Below, piece by piece: positions 36,257-44,553 of a stretch of 64,000 bases of DNA (its first letter is position 1; each line of letters starts with the position of its first letter). Under the pieces are notes generated by a model. The model was not told the origin of the DNA and made no database searches. It saw only the letters and a program-made list of their open reading frames with translations. Where the stretch lies: the NCBI GenBank assembly GCA_963169915.1, contig CAUJEM010000125.1:1-64000 (forward strand), in the 5' to 3' direction. Position numbers and translations under genes: made by a program. This DNA comes from Myxococcota bacterium. Its GTDB lineage: Bacteria > Myxococcota_A > Polyangia > Polyangiales > Polyangiaceae.

Positions 36257-36682
36257 ATGTCAATCAGCCCGATGCAAGCGGCCGACCTCGACGCCGTGGG
36301 ACAGCTCTACCTCGACGCCTACGCGGTGAAGGACTGGTCGCTCGAGGGAGCGGTGCGCTACGTGAAGAAGTTCTTCGACTTTGAGCCCGAGCGCTGCCGC
36401 GTCGTTCGCGAAGAGGACGGCAGCATCACCGGTGCCATCCTCGGCTTCACCTTCGAGCGCGAGAAGGGCATGACGCTCTTCATCCAGGAGCTCATCGTGG
36501 CGCCCTCCGCGCGCAACCGCGGCTACGGCAAGAAGCTGGTGAGCGCGCTGCGAGAGAGCACCAGCCACCGCGGCAAGGTCCGGGTGAAGCCGCTCGTCAA
36601 GGCTGACACCAGCGTCCTCAACTTCTACAATTCGCTCGGCTTCGAGCGAGACAAAGTGGTCAGCTTCACCATCGAGGACTAG
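36257..36682 (+). CDS. GNAT-family N-acetyltransferase
   Basis: A 141-residue acetyl-CoA-dependent acetyltransferase. The start region PMQAADLDAVGQLYLDAY, the central beta strands, the acetyl-CoA pyrophosphate loop (VAPSARNRGYGKKLV) and the late strand NFYNSLGFERD are the four classic GNAT blocks. The acceptor is unknown. Its TAG stop shares the palindromic CTAG with the stop of the convergent patatin gene. Confidence 0.85.
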   Translation: MSISPMQAADLDAVGQLYLDAYAVKDWSLEGAVRYVKKFFDFEPERCRVVREEDGSITGAILGFTFEREKGMTLFIQELIVAPSARNRGYGKKLVSALRESTSHRGKVRVKPLVKADTSVLNFYNSLGFERDKVVSFTIED

Positions 36683-37977
36683 GCGCCGCGGCGCGTGGGC
36701 TCCGCAAAGAACTGCTGGATGTCGGCCGCGCGACTCAGCGCGTCCGCGCGGCCCATCTCCACCAGCTCCCCCGCGAACTCTCCGTCGAACAGTAGGTAGC
36801 TAGCCAGGTCCGCCTCCACGAAGGAGCTGAGGTCACCGCGGCTCGCCAGGTGCCGGCTGAGCCAGGTGCTCGAGCCCACCCGCGAGACGAGGCGCCGCAA
36901 GTGCTCACCCGCCACTCGGCCGATGTCGCGCGTCGGGTGAAACACGAGCGTGCGGATCCTGCGGTAGGGAGCGCCCCGGGTCTCCATCAGGGTGCGCTGG
37001 ACCCCCTCGAGCTCTCGACGATCCAAGGTGTTCTCCACCGTCTCCATCAGCCGGTTGAGGCGCTCGAGCACCTGCAAATCATAGGCGACTGGGTCGAGCA
37101 GCAGCGCGTTGAGGAGCTTGCCCGCCAAGAAACCCAAGCTCGGATAGTGATCGAGCTCCACCTCCGCCGGCAAGGGTCGGAAGCGCTCCGAGAGGAGCGA
37201 GATGACGACGATGCGCGTCGCGCCCGCGCGCAGCGCTGGCGCGATGGGGGTGTTGAAGCGGAGGCCACCATCGCTGTAGTAGCTGCGCCCCACGCGGCGT
37301 GCTGGGAAGACGACCGGGATGGCCGCGGAGGCGAGCACGTGCTCGGGGGTGATGCGCTCACGTCGGACGATGTGCCGAGGCGCGCGCGGCTCACGGTAGA
37401 TCACCCCAGGCGCGAGGTGCGTGAACAGCGTGGTGTTCCCGCTGGCCACGTTGAGCGCCGCGATGATGAGCGCCCGGACGGTGCCGGCGCCGATGTTGGC
37501 GTCGAGCGCTCGCCAGTCCGCGGCGGTCTTGATGAGCTCCTCGAGCGGGCGCGGATCGACCAGCGAGCGCCCTACGCGCTCGGGGGGTGGGGCGCCCCAG
37601 CGTAGGCGCGCCCGCCGCAGGAGCTCTCCTCCGGGCAAGACGCTCCAGGGGTTGAGCCGGAGGTGGTCACGGATGTCGAGGCGCTTGTAGACGCGCACCA
37701 GCTCCTCGGCGCCCAAGTGCCCCTGCTGCGCGTTCGACGCGAAGAACGCGGCGTTGATGGCGCCCACGGACGTCCCCGTGAAGACCTTGAACGGAGAGGG
37801 GTCCGTCGCGTGCAGACCGAGCACCTCCACGATGCCCGCCACGACCCCCGCCTCGTAGGCGCCGCGCACCCCTCCCCCGGACATGACGAGCCCCGTCACC
37901 TCCCGCTTTGGCGTCGGCGAGAGGCTCAGCGGCGGGGGCTCCAGTGAGGCCCGGAGTGGCTCAGGCACGTCCGTCAC
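36679..37977 (-). CDS. Patatin-like phospholipase
   Basis: A 432-residue lipid acyl hydrolase with a Ser-Asp dyad. The oxyanion loop is SGGGVRGAYEAG, the nucleophile Ser70 sits in GTSVG, and the Asp is in YYSDGGLRFNTP. The C-terminal half is less conserved and mostly helical. Such proteins cut phospholipid or neutral lipid acyl chains and may be exported effectors or housekeeping lipases; there is no signal peptide here. The GTG start is at the left edge of a divergent-free gap before a DUF420 gene on the same strand. Confidence 0.9.
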   Translation of the reverse strand: MTDVPEPLRASLEPPPLSLSPTPKREVTGLVMSGGGVRGAYEAGVVAGIVEVLGLHATDPSPFKVFTGTSVGAINAAFFASNAQQGHLGAEELVRVYKRLDIRDHLRLNPWSVLPGGELLRRARLRWGAPPPERVGRSLVDPRPLEELIKTAADWRALDANIGAGTVRALIIAALNVASGNTTLFTHLAPGVIYREPRAPRHIVRRERITPEHVLASAAIPVVFPARRVGRSYYSDGGLRFNTPIAPALRAGATRIVVISLLSERFRPLPAEVELDHYPSLGFLAGKLLNALLLDPVAYDLQVLERLNRLMETVENTLDRRELEGVQRTLMETRGAPYRRIRTLVFHPTRDIGRVAGEHLRRLVSRVGSSTWLSRHLASRGDLSSFVEADLASYLLFDGEFAGELVEMGRADALSRAADIQQFFAEPTRRGA

Positions 37978-38032
37978 GACGCCTCAATCTACCGAGAAGC
38001 GCGCTGTGCGTCACCCATCGAACACCGACGAC

Positions 38033-38587
38033 TCAGACTGGCCAGTGGTAGAGCATGAAGTACACGGCCACGCCGCTGGCGGACACGAACAGCCATATGG
38101 GCAGCGCCCAGCGGGCAATCCGCCGATGCGCCGCGATCCTCCCCGTCCGCCCTCGGTACACGGTCAGCAGCGCCAAAGGGACGACGGGCGCGGCCATGGC
38201 AATGTGCGGGAGGAGCAGCGAGAAATAGAGCGTGCGAGCGAGCCCCTGACCCTGAAACTTCACCGTGCCCACCTGCGCGTGGTGCGCCAAGTAGGTGAGC
38301 AGAAAGACGCAGGAGAGGGCGAAGGCCGCCATCATGCAGCGCCGATGGTGGACCACGGCCCGGCGCTTGATGAACACGGTGCCCGCCACGAGCAGGAGCG
38401 TGATGGTGCCGTTGAGCAGGGCGCCCAGGGAGGCGAGCAGGGTGGGGCCGCTGGGCGCGGCGCGCGGTGCGGGCACGGTGAGCGCCAGCAGCACCAACCC
38501 CAAAATGACGACGGTGACTCCGGAGAAGAGCCAGCGCAGCCGGGGGGACTCCACCGGGCTCACCGGCTCTTCGGAGGGTAGAGACAT
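38033..38587 (-). CDS. DUF420-family membrane protein
   Basis: A 184-residue inner-membrane protein with about five helices. The pattern NGTITLLLVAGTVFIKRR, then HHRRCMMAAFALSCVFL, a conserved His-rich loop (YLAHHAQVG) and a HRRIARWALPIWLFVSASGV block matches DUF420, members of which act in cytochrome oxidase assembly in some bacteria. The several His residues near membrane faces could bind heme or copper. No oxidase gene is in the window. The ribosome site is weak, so the exact ATG is a best guess. Confidence 0.78.
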   Translation of the reverse strand: MSLPSEEPVSPVESPRLRWLFSGVTVVILGLVLLALTVPAPRAAPSGPTLLASLGALLNGTITLLLVAGTVFIKRRAVVHHRRCMMAAFALSCVFLLTYLAHHAQVGTVKFQGQGLARTLYFSLLLPHIAMAAPVVPLALLTVYRGRTGRIAAHRRIARWALPIWLFVSASGVAVYFMLYHWPV

Positions 38588-38645
38588 GGCGTGGGGCGAC
38601 GTGAGCGGCACCCGCTGGGCGCCGGCGAGGCCAGGGGGTGAAGGG

Positions 38646-40283
38646 TTACTTGCAGGGGTTGATGAAGGTACCGCAGTTGCTCTTGGGCTTCGGCGTGAGA
38701 GGGCCCGTGGTCTTCTTCTGCTCCACCAGCGTCACCTCGTGCTTCTGAGCCTCTCCCGCCTCGACGGTGAGCTTCACCGTGGCGGGGGCGTGCCCCGGCT
38801 TGGAGAAGACGCAGCGGTGGCCCCCCGCCGTCAGCCGCAGCGCCGAGTCCTTCAGCTCGACCGCCTTGCCATCGCACTGCACGCTCCCGCAGTCCGGCTT
38901 GCACTCGAAGCTGATGAGTGCGTCGGTGGCGGGGGCCGCCGGGGGGGGCTGCTCGGCGACTGCAGCGCTCGCCGGGGGGGGCGCCACGGCCTCGACCGCG
39001 CTGGCGGCGGCCTGTGCCGCGGCGGCGCTCGCCGCCGCCGAAGCGCTGGCGGCCTGCGCCGCCGCCGAAGCGCTGGCAGCGCTCGCCTCGGCGAGCCGGC
39101 TCGCTTGCCCCCGCTGATAGAGCAGCCAGCCACCGCCGCCGCCGAGGCCGCACAAGAGCAGCGCCCCGACGACGAGGAGCGGGAGCATCAGGCCCCGCTT
39201 CGTGGGCACGCCCGCCAAGGCGAGCTCCTCGCTCGTCTGTGGCCCCGCCGTGCTCGCGGCCTGCACCGCAGCGGGAGCGTCGAACCCCATCATCGGCGGC
39301 GCCGAGGTCGGCTGCGCCATCGCGCCAGCCGGCGTCCCGTAGTCGAGCGACGTCGCCGAAGGCGGCGCGATGGGGCCGATGTCTCCCATGATCATGGTGC
39401 CGCCGAGCGCCCGCTGCGGCGTCCCCGGCCTGGGCCCAGCGAGCGCAGCGAAGGCGCCCGCCAGCTCCGAGACGCTGGCGTAGCGGTCCGCTGGCATCGG
39501 CGCCAACGCGCGGGCAAAGAAGGCGTCCCACGCCGGGGCCAGGTGTGCCCCGAGCCGCTGCGCTTGCTGGGCCGCCGACGCGATGGGGACCTGCAGCTCA
39601 GCCCAGAGCGCGTTGATGTCGAGCCCCTGGGGGCTGGGCTGCGCCGACAGCAAGGGCGAGCGACCCGTGAGCGCATAGAACGCCAAGGCGCCAGCCGCGT
39701 ACACGTCCATGCTGGGCTGCGCGGGCTGCGCGATGTTGGCCGCGTCCGGCCCACAGAAGCCGGGCTCCCCGCCCCAACCGGGCTCCACGAGCGCCCGCGC
39801 CGCCGCCACGCCGAAGTCCCCGACGCGCACCACGCCCAGATCTCCGTTCACGAAGACGTTGTCCGGCCCGAGGCTCCGGTGCACGAGCTGCCGCGCGTGG
39901 GCCGCCGAGAGCGCCTCGGCCAGGGCCGTGAGCAGCCGTGAGGTCTGTCCGGCGTCCAGCGGCCCAGCGCCAACGCGCTGGCGTAGGCTCATCAGCTCCA
40001 CCTTGGCGCTGACCGCGTAGGCGACCCCAAGCTGCGGGTCCACCTCCACCTCCAGCGTCCGCAGGACGTGCGCCTCGGGGAGGGCCTGCGTGGCCTGCGC
40101 GTCCTGCTTCAGCGCTTGCCAGGCCGCTGGGTTCTGCGTGAGCGCCGCCAAGAACACCGTGACGGTGTAGGCCTGTCCCGTGGCGTCGCGTGCTTCATAC
40201 CGGTGCCCCATGGGCAGCGCCTGCACCTCGGCGACGAGCTGCCAGCGCCCCGATAAAATCGTGCCGAGCGCCGGCTGGGTCAA
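38646..40283 (-). CDS. Membrane pseudokinase with C-terminal PEGA-like domain
   Basis: A 545-residue protein with a Ser/Thr kinase fold lacking key residues. The nucleotide loop is degenerate (AEVQALPMGHRYEA), the ATP-binding Lys of the VAIK strand is Phe44 (TVTVFLA), and the catalytic loop reads HRSLGPDN (Ser137 for Asp); only Asn142 and DFG at 156-158 remain. It is likely catalytically dead and acts as a scaffold or ligand sensor. One membrane helix (LPLLVVGALLLCGLGG) is followed by an Ala/Ser-rich coiled linker and a Cys-bearing PEGA-like beta domain outside. The TTG start overlaps the stop of the upstream lipoprotein as TTGA, so the two are translated together. Confidence 0.75.
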   Translation of the reverse strand: MTQPALGTILSGRWQLVAEVQALPMGHRYEARDATGQAYTVTVFLAALTQNPAAWQALKQDAQATQALPEAHVLRTLEVEVDPQLGVAYAVSAKVELMSLRQRVGAGPLDAGQTSRLLTALAEALSAAHARQLVHRSLGPDNVFVNGDLGVVRVGDFGVAAARALVEPGWGGEPGFCGPDAANIAQPAQPSMDVYAAGALAFYALTGRSPLLSAQPSPQGLDINALWAELQVPIASAAQQAQRLGAHLAPAWDAFFARALAPMPADRYASVSELAGAFAALAGPRPGTPQRALGGTMIMGDIGPIAPPSATSLDYGTPAGAMAQPTSAPPMMGFDAPAAVQAASTAGPQTSEELALAGVPTKRGLMLPLLVVGALLLCGLGGGGGWLLYQRGQASRLAEASAASASAAAQAASASAAASAAAAQAAASAVEAVAPPPASAAVAEQPPPAAPATDALISFECKPDCGSVQCDGKAVELKDSALRLTAGGHRCVFSKPGHAPATVKLTVEAGEAQKHEVTLVEQKKTTGPLTPKPKSNCGTFINPCK

Positions 40284-40942
40284 AGCTTCCCTCCGAGCGT
40301 CTGGACCGCCTTCATGACCTCGGCCGCGAGCTCCGGCGTGCTCCCCTCGAGCACGAAGGCCAGGCCGACCACGGGCGGCCCGTCGTGCTCCGCCGCGATC
40401 ACGAGCAGCGTCCCGGGGCGCCCCTTCATGGTGGGCTGGGCAGGCTTCTGCGTCGCCTTGCTGACCTCCCAGAGCCTCACCTTGGCGCCGCGCGCCTCGA
40501 CGCGGGAGTCGGGCTTACCGAGCCGCCTCCGCAGCACGTCCGTCTTGACCTGCGCCACCTCGAGCCGCGTCATGAGCGCGGGCAAGGCGGCGAAGACGTC
40601 GTCCGGCTGGGTGCCACGGGCCGCCACCCAAGCGAGCGCGGCGCTCTCGGTCGCGTGGAAGCTGACCGGCCCGGCCGCTTCCGTCGCGTAGTGCCACCCG
40701 GTCGGTGGCTGGACCCAGAGGCCCGTCTCAGCGATGGGCTGCTGCGTCTGGGCATCTGCCGTGCACCCCTCGCTCAGGCTCTCGCACTTGGGAGGAGGAG
40801 GAGGTTCCGGTGGCTTCGGTGACGAGGCGATGGGCGCGGTGGGCGCCGCCGCCACCGGCGCCTCCGCGGGACGGCGCCGGCAGCCGCCGAGCGTGAGGCC
40901 AACGATCAACCCAACGAACAGGAGAGGCTTGAAGTAGGTCAT
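40280..40942 (-). CDS. Lipoprotein coupled to the pseudokinase gene
   Basis: A 220-residue lipoprotein without a recognised family. The signal (LLFVGLIVGLTLGGC) ends at a Cys followed by Arg residues and a Pro/Ala spacer (PEPPPPPKCES). The mature domain of about 150 residues is mixed alpha/beta (ETGLWVQPPTGWHY, VSFHATESAALAWVA, GTLLVIAAEHDGPPVV, ELAAEVMKAVQTLGG). Its stop overlaps the start of the pseudokinase gene, so the pair probably forms one envelope complex with the lipoprotein outside and the pseudokinase spanning the inner membrane. An ATG four codons after an alternative GTG was chosen. Confidence 0.65.
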   Translation of the reverse strand: MTYFKPLLFVGLIVGLTLGGCRRRPAEAPVAAAPTAPIASSPKPPEPPPPPKCESLSEGCTADAQTQQPIAETGLWVQPPTGWHYATEAAGPVSFHATESAALAWVAARGTQPDDVFAALPALMTRLEVAQVKTDVLRRRLGKPDSRVEARGAKVRLWEVSKATQKPAQPTMKGRPGTLLVIAAEHDGPPVVGLAFVLEGSTPELAAEVMKAVQTLGGKL

Positions 40943-41034
40943 CGGACGGCGCACAGCTTAGGCCAGCGCCTGGCCCCTGGGTAGGCGACCCCCCTCGTTT
41001 CCGCGCCGACCTCGGGGTCACCCGACCGGGAGCC

Positions 41035-41436
41035 TCAGCCGGCCGCCAACCGCCGAGCCACCTCGGCGGCCAGCGCCACGTCCGCCGGCACCCACTCCAA
41101 AGTGAGTAGCTCCGCTGCGGTGCACCACCGCGAGGCCTGGTGCTCTCGAAGCTCGGGCTGCTGCCCCACGGCGAAGACCTCGAAGAGCACCACGCGCACG
41201 GGGCGCCCCCCAGGGGTCCGCCCCACGCTCTCCGCCCACCGCGCTCCAACGGTGGCCTGCAGCCCCAGCTCCTCGGAGAGCTCCCGCCGGAGCGCCTGGG
41301 CAAGCGTCTCCCCGGGCTCCACCTTGCCCCCTGGGAACTCCCAGCGCCGCTCGTGAGCGGAGCCCTCGGGTCGCTGCGCCGCGAAGCAACGGCCACGGTC
41401 GCACCAGGCCGCCGACACCACCAGTAGTTCCTGCAC
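41035..41436 (-). CDS. NUDIX hydrolase, MutT/8-oxo-dGTP diphosphatase-like
   Basis: A 133-residue NUDIX enzyme. The full box is visible: GGKVEPGETLAQALRRELSEELGL matches GX5EX7REUXEEXGU. The preceding WEFPGGK is typical of the MutT group, which sanitises oxidised nucleotides. The start is a GTG; there is no good ribosome site and an earlier ATG would run into the divergent corA promoter. Other NUDIX substrates (dinucleoside polyphosphates) cannot be ruled out. Confidence 0.85.
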   Translation of the reverse strand: MQELLVVSAAWCDRGRCFAAQRPEGSAHERRWEFPGGKVEPGETLAQALRRELSEELGLQATVGARWAESVGRTPGGRPVRVVLFEVFAVGQQPELREHQASRWCTAAELLTLEWVPADVALAAEVARRLAAG

Positions 41437-41485
41437 CGCGGGCCAGCGTATGATGCGCCCGGCGCCGACGCCAGCCTCCACCCCC

Positions 41486-42448
41486 ATGCTGCGGATCCTC
41501 GACATCAGCGAGGCGGACACGACGGCCGCCGCCAGCGACCACTCGCTCTTGGTGCGCCCGCCGCTCGGGGTCACCCGCTGGATCGACCTCACCGCGCCCA
41601 CCACCGAAGAGCTCGAGCGCCTGCGGGTCGGCTTCGATTTCCATCCCCTCGCCATCGAGGACTGCGCCCAATTCGATCAACGCCCCAAGCTCGAAGAGTA
41701 CCAAGATCACCTCTTCATCGTGACGCACACCTTCGAGAGCGCAGGCGACGCCATCCCCAAGCTCAGCCTCGAGCTGCACGCCTTCCTCGGCCAGCGCTAC
41801 CTCGTGACCGTGCACGACGACCCCTGCGCTACGCTCGATCAGGTCTTCGCGCGGGCGGGGAGAGAGCCGCGCCTCGGCCAGCGCGGGCCCGACTACCTCT
41901 ACTATCTCGTGGCGGACGCCTTGGCGGACGCCAACCTCCCCGTCCTGGATCTCATCACGGAGGAGATGGCGCACATCGAGGACGCCACCGTCGGGCACGC
42001 CCCCAGCAAGCAGGACATCGCGCTCATCCTCACCCTCAAGCGCGAGCTGCTGGCCATGCGCCGCGTCATCGCACCTCAGCGCGAGGTCTTCGCGCGGCTC
42101 GCCAAGAGCGACATCCCCCAGGTCAGTGAGCGCACCGCTCCCTATTTCCGCGAGGTCTTCGACGCCGTCCTGCGCGTCACCGACGGCATCGAGGCCGCCC
42201 GAGAGCAGCTCACCAGCACCATGAACGCCCACTTCGCCGTCGTCTCCAACCGCACGAACGAGGTGATGAAGAGCCTGACGCTGTTGTCGGCCATCTTCCT
42301 CCCGCTGACGTTCATCACGGGCTTCTTCGGTCAGAATTTCACGCACCTCCCGTTCGACTCCAAGCTGCTCTTGGGGGTCATGGGGCTCACCTGTCTCGGG
42401 GTGCCCGCCGTCATGCTCTGGTGGTTTCGGCGCCACCACTGGCTCTGA
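41486..42448 (+). CDS. corA: CorA-family divalent metal ion transporter
   Basis: A 320-residue transporter of the 2-TM-GxN family, which forms pentamers carrying Mg2+ or related ions. The cytoplasmic N-terminal domain has HPLAIEDC and QRPKLEEYQDHLFIV; the C-terminus has the two helices, with GFFGQNF at the pore entry instead of the canonical GMN. The Gln variant occurs in CorA relatives that may prefer other ions such as Zn2+ or Co2+. An ATG twelve codons upstream is also possible. It is divergent from the NUDIX gene and is followed two bases later by a DUF2238 gene, probably in one transcript. Confidence 0.87.
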   Translation: MLRILDISEADTTAAASDHSLLVRPPLGVTRWIDLTAPTTEELERLRVGFDFHPLAIEDCAQFDQRPKLEEYQDHLFIVTHTFESAGDAIPKLSLELHAFLGQRYLVTVHDDPCATLDQVFARAGREPRLGQRGPDYLYYLVADALADANLPVLDLITEEMAHIEDATVGHAPSKQDIALILTLKRELLAMRRVIAPQREVFARLAKSDIPQVSERTAPYFREVFDAVLRVTDGIEAAREQLTSTMNAHFAVVSNRTNEVMKSLTLLSAIFLPLTFITGFFGQNFTHLPFDSKLLLGVMGLTCLGVPAVMLWWFRRHHWL

Positions 42449-42450
42449 CC

Positions 42451-43146
42451 ATGACCGGGACGCTCGCCATCAAGACCCCTCGGCGGGGCACCTGGAGCCA
42501 CGCTCGGCTGCCGCTAGCCCTGCTGGGCGCGTTCTGCCTCCTCAGCGTGGTCACGCTCTGGGCGCCGCCGGCGGGGCGCGTCAGCTGGCTCTTGGAGGTC
42601 GGGCCTGGCGTCGCTGGGGTGGTGGTCCTCCTCGCGGTGTACCGGCGCTTCCCCATGAGCCACCTCGTCTACGGCATGGTGTTCCTCCACCTCTGCGTGC
42701 TCCTCTACGGCGGCTACTACACCTACGCGCTCACCCCGCTCGGTGACTGGGCCAAGGAGACCTTCCAGCTCTCACGCAACCACTACGATCGCGTCGGGCA
42801 CGTCGCGCTCGGCGTCTTCCCTGCCTTCATCGTGCGGGAGGTGTTGCTCCGGCGCACCCCGCTCGAGCGAGGAGGCTGGCTCTATTTTCTCATCGTCAGC
42901 GTGGTGCTCGCCATCGCGGCGTTCTGGGAGCTGCTCGAGTGGTGGGTCACCCTGGTCGTCGCCTCGGACACGGGCACCGCCTTCCTCGGCTCGCAGGGCG
43001 ATGTCTGGGATGCCCAGTGGGACATGCTGTTGGCGCAGCTCGGGGCCATGCTGGCCTTACCGCTGCTCAGCAGCGCCCACGATCGTTCCATCGCGAAGAT
43101 CCCCGTGGACCACGCGGCGCCAGCCCGCTCCGGGGCGCCTCACTGA
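42451..43146 (+). CDS. DUF2238 (YjdF-like) inner-membrane protein
   Basis: A 231-residue protein with six or so helices. The family signature is clear in HLVYGMVFLHLCVLLYGGYYTYA, NHYDRVGHVALGVFPAFIVRE, AAFWELLEWW and the metal-like QGDVWDAQWDM near the end. The function of DUF2238 is unknown. The ATG follows the corA stop by two bases, so it is likely a partner of the metal transporter. Its last codons overlap the 3' end of the convergent PHAX-domain gene by seven bases. Confidence 0.83.
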   Translation: MTGTLAIKTPRRGTWSHARLPLALLGAFCLLSVVTLWAPPAGRVSWLLEVGPGVAGVVVLLAVYRRFPMSHLVYGMVFLHLCVLLYGGYYTYALTPLGDWAKETFQLSRNHYDRVGHVALGVFPAFIVREVLLRRTPLERGGWLYFLIVSVVLAIAAFWELLEWWVTLVVASDTGTAFLGSQGDVWDAQWDMLLAQLGAMLALPLLSSAHDRSIAKIPVDHAAPARSGAPH

Positions 43147-44114
43147 GGCCCGAAGCGGCGCAGGAGCGCCTCCAGCGCTTGCTGGCGGAGCAGCTCCCCG
43201 ATGTCCTCCGCAAAGGCGCGGGCCAGCCGCTCGACCTCGGCCTCGAGATCCACCTCGCCGAGGCTCTCGGTCGCCGCCGGCAACACGAGCGACACCACCT
43301 CCTGCTCCGCCGACCCCCCGGTGCCCTCCCGTTCCACGTCGGGCGGCGCCACGCGCTGCGCCCGCGAGCTCCGAGCGCGCGCGGCGCGCGCCGGCTCCCC
43401 GCGCGACGCCGCTGGGCTCGCCTCTTGCTCCAAGAGCGACGGCGCGACGATGATGCGCCGGCGGCGCACGCCGAGCTCGGCCTCGACGGCGTGCTCCGCA
43501 TCGTCGGGAGCCGGAGCATCGCCCTGGAGCGCAGCCTCCGGAGCCTCCGCAGGGAAGGCGCGCTCCAGCGCCGTCGGTAGGTGCAGTGAGCGGGCCGTCG
43601 GCGGGGGCACCGTCGGCGGGCGCGGCGGCAGGCCGGCGTCGGTGGGACGGGCCGCCGACGGCGCCGGGGCGGCGGCCTCTCCGACCGACGCGCCGCGCGG
43701 ACGCGCCCGGAGGACTTGGACCTCCACCGGTCGTGACGAGCTCGGCGGCGGCGGGATGGGGCGCGTGGAGCTCTCGCGCGAGCGCTGCTCGAGCAGCGCG
43801 GGATCGTCACTCCGGCGCACCTGGCTGTCCACGCCGAAGACGGTCCGACGATCCCGGCGGGAGAGCCGCCGCCGCGCGAGCACGAAGAAGACCCCTCCCA
43901 AGGAGCGGCGCTGGAGCCCGTCAGCCGTGAGCAGGCCCTCGCCGGCGTCGAGCCGCTGAGCCTCCTCCAGCAGCTCCCACGCGACCGCCTCGCCCAAGAG
44001 GGCGACGATCGACGTGAGCTGCTCGAGGGGCTTGCTCTCGCTCTCCCCGAGCGCTCCCGCGAGGCGCGCGGCGACGGCCGCCTGTGGCTCTGGTTGCTGG
44101 TCTTGCTCGCCCAC
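43140..44114 (-). CDS. Protein with PHAX-like RNA-binding domain and long low-complexity tail
   Basis: A 324-residue protein. Residues about 18-85 (LARRLAG-like start, IVALLGEAVAWELLEEAQ, LLTADGLQRRSLGGVFFVLARRRL) resemble the RNA-binding domain of the phosphorylated adaptor for RNA export (PHAX), a helical module described in eukaryotes and found in some bacteria. The middle is Pro/Ala/Arg-rich and probably disordered. The end (VDLEAEVERLARAFAEDIGELLRQQALEALLRRFG) is a helical segment that could oligomerise. The protein has no signal peptide and is likely cytoplasmic, possibly binding structured RNA. A tRNA-Thr gene lies immediately upstream on the same strand. No RNA target can be named. 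Confidence 0.65.
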   Translation of the reverse strand: MGEQDQQPEPQAAVAARLAGALGESESKPLEQLTSIVALLGEAVAWELLEEAQRLDAGEGLLTADGLQRRSLGGVFFVLARRRLSRRDRRTVFGVDSQVRRSDDPALLEQRSRESSTRPIPPPPSSSRPVEVQVLRARPRGASVGEAAAPAPSAARPTDAGLPPRPPTVPPPTARSLHLPTALERAFPAEAPEAALQGDAPAPDDAEHAVEAELGVRRRRIIVAPSLLEQEASPAASRGEPARAARARSSRAQRVAPPDVEREGTGGSAEQEVVSLVLPAATESLGEVDLEAEVERLARAFAEDIGELLRQQALEALLRRFGPQ

Positions 44115-44286
44115 TCAGCGACTCTCCGTCTGCACTGGGTACACCGCTCAACAGTTCAAGCATGGTCCCCAGTCTCGCGCCATCGGAAACCCAGCTCACC
44201 GGGCAGCGGGGGCTGGGTCCGTGACGAGCGTCGGCAGGGCGCCCCCTGCCGGTGGCCGTCGCGGGGTGGCAGAATGCCAGCCGCCC

Positions 44287-44361
44287 TGGAGCCGATTTGG
44301 GGATTTGAACCCCAGACCTGCGGTTTACGAAACCGCTGCTCTACCGCTGAGCTAAATCGGC
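44287..44361 (-). tRNA. tRNA-Thr (anticodon CGU)
   Basis: A complete cloverleaf can be folded: acceptor GCCGATT with AATCGGC, D-loop GCTCAGCGGTAGAGC, anticodon stem GCGGT/ACCGC around loop TTCGTAA (anticodon CGT), and T-arm CTGGGGTTCAAATCCCC. The 3' CCA is encoded, following discriminator T. It reads ACG codons, which are frequent in this GC-rich DNA. It is transcribed towards the PHAX-domain gene. Confidence 0.95.
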
Positions 44362-44553
44362 CGAAAAGCCGCGGCAGCATACGCTGGCGCGCGTCACGGT
44401 CAAGCACGGAAGCGGCTCCGCGAGCGGATCCTCCCGAAACCCAAGGGGGCTCCGGCCACGCGCCGAGCGCTCCCCAGGGCGGCGGCGCTCGGCGGAGCGC
44501 GGCGCCGCTGCCCTGGGCGCCCCCGGCGCCCTCCTGTATCATGCCACGCCCTC

